From assembly GCA_035304285.1 (NCBI GenBank), contig DATGQI010000247.1:1-23906 (forward strand): a DNA stretch of 23,906 nucleotides. The letters run 5' to 3'. Each line of letters begins with the position of its first letter. Within the stretch, counting starts at the first letter, position 1. The translations under genes were made by a program, and so were the position numbers. The notes below the pieces were generated by a model, which made no database searches, had not been told where the DNA came from, and saw nothing but the letters and a program-made list of their open reading frames with translations. Shown here one piece after another: positions 6,456-13,618 of the stretch. The stretch is from IDS-8 sp035304285 (lineage in GTDB: Bacteria; Pseudomonadota; Gammaproteobacteria; Steroidobacterales; Woeseiaceae).

Positions 6456-7042
6456 TCGGCTCGGTGCGCGGGCGGCTGGCTCTGAAACAGCCGCCGAGGA
6501 TACTGGTTGAATGTGCCGGCGTCGGCTACGAGATCGAGACGCCCATGTCGACCTTCCTCGAATTGCCGCAGGTTGGAGCCGACATCTTCCTGCACACGCA
6601 CCTGCAGGTCAGGGAAGACGCGCAGTCGCTGTTCGGTTTCGCTACCGAGGAGGAAAAGCATTTGTTCCGCGGTTTGCTCCGGGTCAGTGGTGTCGGTGCG
6701 AAAATGGCACTGGCAATCCTGTCCGGCATGAGTGTGGTGGACTTCCATCGCTGTGTGCTGCACGAAGACACCGCGATGCTGGTGAAAATTCCCGGCGTCG
6801 GGCGGAAGACCGCCGAAAGGTTGATCATCGAAATGCGCGATCGCATCGACCAGCAGGCGGTTATGCCGAAAAGCGCTGCCGGTCGTATGACGGAACCGGA
6901 TGCCCGAAGCGAAGCCTTCGACGCCCTGGTAGCGCTTGGTTACAAGCCGCAGGAAGTCAAGCGGCTCATGGGACAACTGGATCTCGATGACAAGACGGCG
7001 GAAGACATCATTCGCTCGGCATTACGCCAGGCAGTTGGTTGA
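6452..7042 (+). CDS. ruvA: Holliday junction DNA helicase subunit RuvA
   Basis: Junction-binding subunit of the RuvAB branch-migration motor, 196 aa. It starts MIGSVRGRLALKQPP (OB-fold domain I). Domain II has the helix-hairpin-helix motifs VSGVGAKMALAIL and IPGVGRKTAERLI. The C-terminal domain III that contacts RuvB ends DKTAEDIIRSALRQ. The frame is open further upstream, but the ATG at 6452 matches the family N-terminus and overlaps the ruvC stop by 4 bp. Three bases separate its stop from the ruvB ATG. Confidence 0.97.
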   Translation: MIGSVRGRLALKQPPRILVECAGVGYEIETPMSTFLELPQVGADIFLHTHLQVREDAQSLFGFATEEEKHLFRGLLRVSGVGAKMALAILSGMSVVDFHRCVLHEDTAMLVKIPGVGRKTAERLIIEMRDRIDQQAVMPKSAAGRMTEPDARSEAFDALVALGYKPQEVKRLMGQLDLDDKTAEDIIRSALRQAVG

Positions 7043-7045
7043 TCG

Positions 7046-8095
7046 ATGACTGCTATCGAGCCCGATCGATTGACCAGTGCCGCGCCGCGATCCGAGGATC
7101 GTGCGTTCGATCGCGCCATCCGTCCCAAGGCGCTGGCCGACTACGTGGGCCAGCCGACCGTCAAGCAACAGATGGATATCTTCATCACCGCTGCGCGCAA
7201 TCGCTGCGAGGCGCTGGACCACGTCCTCATCTTCGGGCCGCCCGGGCTGGGGAAGACAACGCTGGCTCACATCATCGCTTACGAGATGGGGGTAAACCTG
7301 CGGCAAACGTCGGGACCCGTTCTGGAGCGTCCCGGGGACCTCGCGGCGATACTCACGAATCTCGAGCCGAATGACGTCCTGTTCGTTGACGAAATCCATC
7401 GCCTGAGCCCCGTCGTCGAGGAAGTGCTTTATCCGGCGCTCGAGGATTTCCAGCTCGACATCGTGATCGGCGAAGGGCCCGCGGCGCGTTCCATCAAGCT
7501 CGATCTTGCCCCGTTTACGCTGGTCGGAGCTACGACTCGCGCGGGGCTCCTGACCTCGCCGCTGCGGGACCGGTTCGGCATCGTGCAGAGGCTTGAGTTT
7601 TACTCTACTGCGGAACTCGAGGCGATTGCCCACCGCTCGGCGGGCATCCTCAACCTGCCACTCGAGCCGGGCGGGGCTTCGCAAATCGCGAGCCGCGCGC
7701 GCGGCACGCCCCGCATCGTCAATCGCCTGCTGCGCCGGGTTCGCGATTTCGCCGAAGTGCAGGCGGACGGAGTGGTCACCGAAGAAGTCGCGGTCAACGC
7801 AATGGACATGCTGGCGGTAGACCCTAACGGATTCGATGCGATGGACCGCCGCCTGTTGCAGACGATCATCGAGAAGTTCGACGGAGGTCCCGTCGGCATC
7901 GAAAGCCTCGCGGCCGCTCTCGGCGAAGAACGGGGCACGATCGAGGATGTACTGGAGCCATACCTGATCCAGCAGGGCTTCATGATGCGCACGGCCCGCG
8001 GCAGGGTCGCCACGCGAAATGCCTACCTGCATTTCGGGCTTGCGCCGCCGGCACGCGAAGCCATGCCTGAACTGCCGTTGTTTCCCGATTCTTGA
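7046..8095 (+). CDS. ruvB: Holliday junction DNA helicase subunit RuvB
   Basis: AAA+ hexameric motor that drives branch migration with RuvA, 349 aa. Walker A is GPPGLGKT (64-71), Walker B DEIH (115-118), sensor 1 GATTRAG (about 161-167), and the arginine-finger region follows in PLRDRFGI. The C-terminal winged-helix domain contains GTIEDVLEPYLIQQGF, typical of RuvB. It is the last of the ruvCAB genes, and the stop TGA (8093-8095) is immediately followed by the GTG of ybgC, so the recombination and Tol-Pal clusters are probably co-transcribed at least in part. Confidence 0.98.
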   Translation: MTAIEPDRLTSAAPRSEDRAFDRAIRPKALADYVGQPTVKQQMDIFITAARNRCEALDHVLIFGPPGLGKTTLAHIIAYEMGVNLRQTSGPVLERPGDLAAILTNLEPNDVLFVDEIHRLSPVVEEVLYPALEDFQLDIVIGEGPAARSIKLDLAPFTLVGATTRAGLLTSPLRDRFGIVQRLEFYSTAELEAIAHRSAGILNLPLEPGGASQIASRARGTPRIVNRLLRRVRDFAEVQADGVVTEEVAVNAMDMLAVDPNGFDAMDRRLLQTIIEKFDGGPVGIESLAAALGEERGTIEDVLEPYLIQQGFMMRTARGRVATRNAYLHFGLAPPAREAMPELPLFPDS

Positions 8096-8527
8096 GTGAC
8101 ATCTTCCTTGGAGAACAGAAGTCGACCATTTACATGGCCCGTGCGCGTTTACTACGAGGATTCGGACGCGCAGGGGCTGGTCTACTTCGCGAACTACTTC
8201 AAGTTCATGGAGCGAGCGCGCACCGAGTGGCTGCGCTCGCTCGGTGTGGAACAGGATAAGCTGCTATACGAAAGCCGACGCTTCTTCGTAGTCGTCGATA
8301 CCCGGGCAGACTTCCTGGTGCCGGCGCGCTTCAACGATGAACTCATCGTGACAGCGGGCCTGATCAGCCTTGCGCGAGCGAGTTTTCTGATCGAACAGAA
8401 TATCCATCGTGATTCTCTCGATGGCGAATTGCTTTGCCGAGGCACGACGCGGGCGGCATTTGTAAACGCCGACACTTTAAAGCCCGCGCGACTGCCTGAA
8501 ACTCTATTCGAGGACACCCGATCATGA
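8096..8527 (+). CDS. ybgC: Tol-Pal-associated acyl-CoA thioesterase YbgC
   Basis: Hotdog-fold thioesterase of the 4HBT family, 143 aa, acting in the cytoplasm on acyl-CoA or acyl-ACP; its exact link to the Tol-Pal system is unsettled. The N-terminal motif WPVRVYYEDSDAQGLVYFAN aligns with E. coli YbgC EDTDAGGVVYH, with the catalytic Asp present (Asp24); Gly is replaced by Gln and the following His by Phe. The GTG start at 8096 directly follows the ruvB stop; a TTG at 8108 would give a slightly shorter protein. The stop overlaps the tolQ ATG (ATGA, 8524-8527). Confidence 0.93.
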   Translation: MTSSLENRSRPFTWPVRVYYEDSDAQGLVYFANYFKFMERARTEWLRSLGVEQDKLLYESRRFFVVVDTRADFLVPARFNDELIVTAGLISLARASFLIEQNIHRDSLDGELLCRGTTRAAFVNADTLKPARLPETLFEDTRS

Positions 8528-9213
8528 ACACCGATATGTCGATCCTGCACCTGATCATGGACGCCAGTATTCCGGTCAAGCTGGTAATGCTGATCCTGCT
8601 GGCTGCCTCTTTTGTTTCCTGGAGCATCATCTTCTCCAAGAGAAGCCTGATCAGCCGCACCAAGGATGCGTCCGACAAGTTCGAAGGCAACTTCTGGTCC
8701 GGGGGAGACCTGCAGACGCTTTATCGCAGCGCTACGCGCGAAAAAGGCGGCAGTATAGGCATGGCAAGCATCTTCGAGTCGGGTTTTCGCGAGTTCAACC
8801 GGGGCATTTCCCAGGAGAACGTGCAGCCTGACAAGCTCGTCGAGGAATGCCGCCGCGCCATGCGTGTTTCGATGATGCGGGAGGTCGACCGGCTGGAGCA
8901 GGGGCTCGCTACCCTCGCGACGATCGGTTCCACCAGTCCCTACGTCGGCCTGTTCGGCACGGTGTGGGGCATCATGAACTCCTTCATCGGGCTCGCTGGC
9001 CAGCACACCGCAACCCTGGCGCAGGTCGCACCAGGCATCTCGGAAGCCCTCATCGCCACCGCGATGGGCTTGTTCGCAGCCATTCCGGCAGTCGTCGCCT
9101 ACAACCGATACGCGGACAAAGTCGTTCGCCTCGAAACACGTTACGACGGTTTTCTCGAGGAATTCTCCAGCATTCTCCAGCGGCATTCAGTGTCGAAGCG
9201 CAAGGGACTTTAG
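8524..9213 (+). CDS. tolQ: Tol-Pal proton channel subunit TolQ
   Basis: Inner-membrane protein of the MotA/TolQ/ExbB family, 229 aa. With TolR it uses the proton-motive force to drive TolA during outer-membrane constriction at division. Three membrane segments are visible: about 16-37 (IPVKLVMLILLAASFVSW), about 135-160 (SPYVGLFGTVWGIMNSFIGL) and about 172-196 (EALIATAMGLFAAIPAVVAYN). The last two carry the family signature residues. A large cytoplasmic loop lies between the first two. It overlaps ybgC by 4 bp, and tolR follows after 2 bp. Confidence 0.97.
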   Translation: MNTDMSILHLIMDASIPVKLVMLILLAASFVSWSIIFSKRSLISRTKDASDKFEGNFWSGGDLQTLYRSATREKGGSIGMASIFESGFREFNRGISQENVQPDKLVEECRRAMRVSMMREVDRLEQGLATLATIGSTSPYVGLFGTVWGIMNSFIGLAGQHTATLAQVAPGISEALIATAMGLFAAIPAVVAYNRYADKVVRLETRYDGFLEEFSSILQRHSVSKRKGL

Positions 9214-9215
9214 CC

Positions 9216-9659
9216 ATGGCGACGCCGATGCAGAAGCGAAAACTCATGGGCGAGATCAACGTCGTCCCCTACATCGACGTCATGCTGGTGCTCCTGATCA
9301 TCTTCATGGTCACGGCACCACTGCTGACGCAGGGGGTGAAAGTCGAATTGCCGAAGGCCGCCGCCGAGGCGATCACGGATGCGCCGGACCTGAAGCCGAT
9401 CGTCGTGAGCGTCGACGCGGAAGGTAACCTCTACATCAACCTGGGCGATGATGAAGACCAACCGGCGAGCAGCCAGGACATCGTCGCGCGAACTTCCGCT
9501 GTGCTGCGCCGGAATGCCGAAACCCCGATCCTGGTGAAGGCGGACCGCGCGGTGCCCTACGGTAATGTCGTCGGCGCGATGGTTTTGCTGCAACAAGCCG
9601 GCGCCGCGAATGTCGGATTCGTCACGGACCCGCTGGACACTTACCCGGTTCCTGAATGA
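9216..9659 (+). CDS. tolR: Tol-Pal proton channel subunit TolR
   Basis: ExbD/TolR family protein, 147 aa, with one N-terminal membrane helix and a periplasmic domain. The segment INVVPYIDVMLVLLIIFMVT contains the essential proton-carrying Asp (Asp21, equivalent to Asp23 of E. coli TolR). The C-terminal periplasmic domain contains the dimerisation/peptidoglycan-binding region and ends GFVTDPLD. The ATG at 9216 gives the family-typical short basic cytoplasmic tail (MQKRKLMGEI); AAGGGA about 9 nt upstream can act as ribosome binding site. Confidence 0.97.
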   Translation: MATPMQKRKLMGEINVVPYIDVMLVLLIIFMVTAPLLTQGVKVELPKAAAEAITDAPDLKPIVVSVDAEGNLYINLGDDEDQPASSQDIVARTSAVLRRNAETPILVKADRAVPYGNVVGAMVLLQQAGAANVGFVTDPLDTYPVPE

Positions 9660-9671
9660 TACGGCCGTTGA

Positions 9672-10571
<900 letters not shown>

Positions 10572-10622
10572 GCCCCGAGCCCGCATACGTATGTACAACG
10601 ACATCGCCGCAATTCTTTAGGG

Positions 10623-11963
10623 ATGCCACGGATATCAACTATGACAACAAATTTTACGCGCCGCATTTCCCTGTTCCTGCTTACGGTCCTTTCGCTGGTC
10701 TTCGCCAGTGTCAACGCGCTTGCGGAGCTGGAAATCCAGATCACGCGCGGCGCCGGTAACCAGGCGCCGATTGCTATCGTCCCTTTCGGCTGGGACGGTA
10801 ACGTGAACCCGCCGGTCGATGTAGCCGGTGTCGTTGCCGCGGATCTTCAGCGAAGCGGAAGGTTCGCGCCAATCGAAGAAGGGGACATGTTGCAGAAGCC
10901 GACCGCCGGCGTGGATGTCGATTTCGACGACTGGTCGATACTGGGAGTCGAGGCGGTAGTCGTTGGCAAGCTTACGCAGACGGGAGAGAACGCGTTCAGC
11001 GTGCAGTTCCAGCTGTTCGACGTCTACCGCGGCGAGCAGCTGGTCGGCTACCGCATGCCGGCGACCCGTGGCACCCTGCGCCGCGCCGCCCATCGCGTCG
11101 CAGATATGATCTACGAGGAACTAACCGGAATTGCAGGGGTGTTCGACACGCAGATCGCCTACGTGACCGCAAGGCAAACCGGCGACCAGCGGATTTACGC
11201 GCTGGTCGTCTCCGATGCCGATGGGGAAAACGAGCATACCATCATGGAATCGCCGGACCCGATCATGTCACCGGCCTGGTCTCCCGACAGCCGGCGCCTG
11301 GCCTACGTATCGTTCGAGGGCAACGCGTCCTCGATCTTCGTGCAGACGCTCAGGACCGGCAACCGTATACAGGTTTCAAACCGCCCCGGCATCAATGGAT
11401 CGCCCGCGTTCTCGCCTGATGGGCGGAAACTTGCGCTGACATTAGGCGGCGCCGACGGCAACCTCGACATCCATGTGCTCGATCTTGCGAGCCGCAACGT
11501 TCGGCGCCTGACGGAGAATCGCGCAATCGATACGGAGGCCACCTGGTCGCCGGACGGACGGCAGGTCTATTTCACTTCCGACCGGAGCGGTGGACCGCAG
11601 GTCTACCGGATCGGTGTGGATGGCGGAACGCCGGAGCGCGTTACCTTCGAAGGCAGTTATAATGCGCGGCCAAGGCTGTCGCCGGACGGCAAAAAACTGG
11701 CGACGGTGCACAACGATCGGGGCAATTTCCGTATCGCAGTAATGACGCTGGGCCAGAGTGGCGTACTGGTGTTGTCGACAGGCGCGCAGGATGAATCACC
11801 GAGTTTCGCGCCGAACAGCGACACGCTGATCTACGCTACGAGGCAAGGGGGGAATGGGGTACTCGAAACCGTGTCGGCGGACGGGTTGGTGCGACAACGG
11901 CTGGCCTCGGGCCAGGGAGACGTACGCGAGCCCGTGTGGTCACCATTCTCGCTGGATCGCTAG
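10623..11963 (+). CDS. tolB: Tol-Pal periplasmic beta-propeller protein TolB
   Basis: 446 aa with an N-terminal Sec signal (ISLFLLTVLSLVFASVNALA, cleavage probably after A-L-A), an N-terminal alpha/beta domain (about 35-165) and a six-bladed propeller built from repeats with the S-P-D-G/S-R-x-L/I motif, e.g. SPAWSPDSRRLAYVS, SPAFSPDGRKLALTL and EATWSPDGRQVYFTS. TolB binds Pal and TolA in the periplasm. An internal ATG at 10641 (Met7) would give a more usual signal peptide, MTTNFTRRIS..., and has a GGA at a reasonable distance, so the true start may be there. A 51-bp gap separates it from tolA. Confidence 0.95.
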   Translation: MPRISTMTTNFTRRISLFLLTVLSLVFASVNALAELEIQITRGAGNQAPIAIVPFGWDGNVNPPVDVAGVVAADLQRSGRFAPIEEGDMLQKPTAGVDVDFDDWSILGVEAVVVGKLTQTGENAFSVQFQLFDVYRGEQLVGYRMPATRGTLRRAAHRVADMIYEELTGIAGVFDTQIAYVTARQTGDQRIYALVVSDADGENEHTIMESPDPIMSPAWSPDSRRLAYVSFEGNASSIFVQTLRTGNRIQVSNRPGINGSPAFSPDGRKLALTLGGADGNLDIHVLDLASRNVRRLTENRAIDTEATWSPDGRQVYFTSDRSGGPQVYRIGVDGGTPERVTFEGSYNARPRLSPDGKKLATVHNDRGNFRIAVMTLGQSGVLVLSTGAQDESPSFAPNSDTLIYATRQGGNGVLETVSADGLVRQRLASGQGDVREPVWSPFSLDR

Positions 11964-12055
11964 GGTTCCAGTGTTTCTTTAGGTTTAGCATGTAAGTTCA
12001 TGAATTTTGGGAGCTTGCAGGCCCAATTCGGCATACAATCCACAAGGACATCGAC

Positions 12056-12589
12056 ATGACAGTTCACAGATTTCTCGGCGTCGGCCTGCTCGGTTTCTGG
12101 CTTGCGTCCTGCGGCTCGACACCGGTCCCGGACCCTGAGCCGATAGATAACGACACCACCGGCGCGGCAACGCGCGACGGTTCTTCGAGCGGCATGGACA
12201 GCGATCGTTTCGGGCAAGGTGAGGAATTCGGCGATGACTTCAACGACGGTCGCGGCGAGCTTGGCATGCTGATTTATTTCGACTTCGACCAGTCGGAGCT
12301 CAGCGCGGAATATGCCGACCTGCTTGCGCGGCACGCCGCGCGCCTGTCCGGCAGTTCCAGGACCAAGGTACGGCTGGAAGGGCATGCCGATGAGCGCGGA
12401 TCCAGGGAGTACAATATCGGATTAGGCGAGCGCAGGGCGCAGGCCGTACGGCGCATGCTGCTGATCCAGGGCGCGACCGCCGAACAAATCTCTACCGTCA
12501 GCTTCGGTGAGGAGCGTCCGGCAGCAATGGGCAGCGACGAAGAGTCCTATGCGCTTAACAGGCGCGTGGAAATCAAGTACACCAACTGA
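12056..12589 (+). CDS. pal: Peptidoglycan-associated lipoprotein Pal
   Basis: Outer-membrane lipoprotein of 177 aa. The lipobox is LASC with the lipidated Cys19 followed by Gly20, which favours outer-membrane sorting. A disordered acidic linker runs to about residue 65, then an OmpA-like domain with YFDFDQSEL and the peptidoglycan-binding segment LEGHADERGSREYNIGLGER, close to E. coli Pal. A good Shine-Dalgarno (AAGGA, 12044-12048) is 7 nt before the ATG. The 92-bp gap after tolB is AT-richer than its surroundings, and I see no convincing promoter in it. Confidence 0.97.
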   Translation: MTVHRFLGVGLLGFWLASCGSTPVPDPEPIDNDTTGAATRDGSSSGMDSDRFGQGEEFGDDFNDGRGELGMLIYFDFDQSELSAEYADLLARHAARLSGSSRTKVRLEGHADERGSREYNIGLGERRAQAVRRMLLIQGATAEQISTVSFGEERPAAMGSDEESYALNRRVEIKYTN

Positions 12590-12600
12590 GCGAGAGTCGC

Positions 12601-13374
12601 GTGTTCAAAGCAATGAAAGTTTCGGTAGCGCTGCTGCCCGTTATGCTCCTGTCAGCCTGTGCCGTTACGGACCCTGCCGACGATCCTGTCGTGCTGAAGC
12701 TCAATGACCTCGAGCGGCGCCTGATGTCCGTCGAACGAATCCTGGCGAGCGGCAGCCTGGTCGATATTGCGCTGCAGGTTGACAACCTCCAGCGCCAGGC
12801 AGCGGAGCTCCAGGGACGGACGGAGACTCTGGAGTACCAGGCGGACGAGGACGGCGAAAGGCAACGCGTTCTTTACCAGGACCTCGACCAGCGGATCCAG
12901 GCGCTCGAGCAGAGACTTCAGGGCGTCGGCGGCGGTTCGGTACGCGACGGCGGCACGCTGCAGCCGGGGCAGCTTCCCGTGCCGGGAGGGTCCGACAGGG
13001 ACAACTACCAAGCCGCTTTCGAACTGCTGAAGGAGCAGCGCTACGAACCGGCTGCAAATGCGTTCAAACAGTTCCTGGCGAGCTATCCTGACAGCCAGCT
13101 CGCGGACAACGCGCAATACTGGCTCGCCGAGTCCTACTACGTCACTGACGAGTTCGAAGAAGCGTTGAGGCATTTCGCGGTGGTGATCGAAGATTTTCCA
13201 CGCTCGCGCAAGGTTCCGGATGCGCTGCTCAAGATGGGTTACGCGAACTACGAACTGCAACGCTGGGACGAAGCTCGCGCTGCTTTGTCGAGGGTTCAGC
13301 GGGAGCATCCCGACACGACCGCTGCGCGGCTTGCCGAGCAGCGCCTGAACCGCATGGGGGAAGAAGGGCGGTAA
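12601..13374 (+). CDS. cpoB: Cell division coordinator CpoB (YbgF), likely lipoprotein
   Basis: Tol-Pal-associated TPR protein of 257 aa from the GTG at 12601. The N-terminal coiled coil (about 28-105, rich in Leu/Gln/Arg with LNDLERRLMSVERIL and LEQRLQ) is the trimerisation region of the YbgF family. After a Gly/Pro linker, TPR repeats start at about residue 138 (YQAAFELLKEQRYEPAANAF) and include YWLAESYYVTDEFEEAL. CpoB coordinates septal peptidoglycan synthesis with Tol-mediated constriction. The signal peptide ends in a lipobox, LSAC (Cys20), so the protein is predicted to be lipid-anchored, whereas E. coli CpoB is a soluble periplasmic protein. It is the last gene of the tol cluster, 11 bp after pal. 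Confidence 0.92.
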   Translation: MFKAMKVSVALLPVMLLSACAVTDPADDPVVLKLNDLERRLMSVERILASGSLVDIALQVDNLQRQAAELQGRTETLEYQADEDGERQRVLYQDLDQRIQALEQRLQGVGGGSVRDGGTLQPGQLPVPGGSDRDNYQAAFELLKEQRYEPAANAFKQFLASYPDSQLADNAQYWLAESYYVTDEFEEALRHFAVVIEDFPRSRKVPDALLKMGYANYELQRWDEARAALSRVQREHPDTTAARLAEQRLNRMGEEGR

Positions 13375-13382
13375 GCCTCCGC

Positions 13383-13411
13383 TTGGTCATTTGTTGTCGC
13401 TCCGGTATCAT
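13383..13411 (+). promoter_or_regulatory. Likely tRNA-Lys promoter with GC-rich discriminator
   Basis: TTGGTC (13383-13388) and TATCAT (13406-13411, 5/6 to consensus) are separated by exactly 17 bp and place the start of transcription about 9 nt before the tRNA. The stretch after the -10 is GCCGCGCGGCG; a GC-rich discriminator is the hallmark of stable-RNA promoters inhibited by ppGpp. The -35 is a weak match (3/6). Confidence 0.5.
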
Positions 13412-13426
13412 GCCGCGCGGCGATGC

Positions 13427-13501
13427 GGGGCGTTAGCTCAGTGGTAGAGCATTCGGCTTTTAACCGACTGGTCGTAGGTTCAAATCCTACACGCCCCACC
13501 A
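13427..13501 (+). tRNA. tRNA-Lys (anticodon TTT)
   Basis: A full cloverleaf can be drawn: acceptor GGGGCGT pairs with ACGCCCC, the D-arm contains AGCTCAGTGGTAGAGC, the anticodon loop is CTTTTAA with TTT at 13459-13461, and the T-arm is GTAGG-TTCAAAT-CCTAC. Discriminator A and CCA are encoded (13498-13501). It closely resembles E. coli tRNA-Lys. The 27-43 pair at the top of the anticodon stem is a T-C mismatch. It stands alone between cpoB and thrA; no terminator is evident after it. Confidence 0.97.
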
Positions 13502-13618
13502 TTTCCCGATTTGCCAGAATTTTCACGCGCCGCTCTGCAGTGCGCCACGTCATGAACAATTTCAAATAAAACAGGCGACGACCCGTACGCCTGCCGCTAT
13601 CATTAGCCGCTTTGCGCG

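Noticed and set aside
10584..10620. 10-bp palindrome CATACGTATG and a 9-codon ORF between tolA and tolB
   Set aside because: The short ORF has no ribosome binding site, and the palindrome is too short to be called an operator without further copies.
12012..12039. Possible promoter before pal (TACAAT at 12034-12039)
   Set aside because: No -35 lies at acceptable spacing, and the start of transcription would fall inside the pal Shine-Dalgarno.
13502..13618. Search for a thrL-like leader peptide and attenuator before thrA
   Set aside because: The only short frame (M-N-N-F-K) has no Thr or Ile codons, and the single hairpin is not followed by a T-run.
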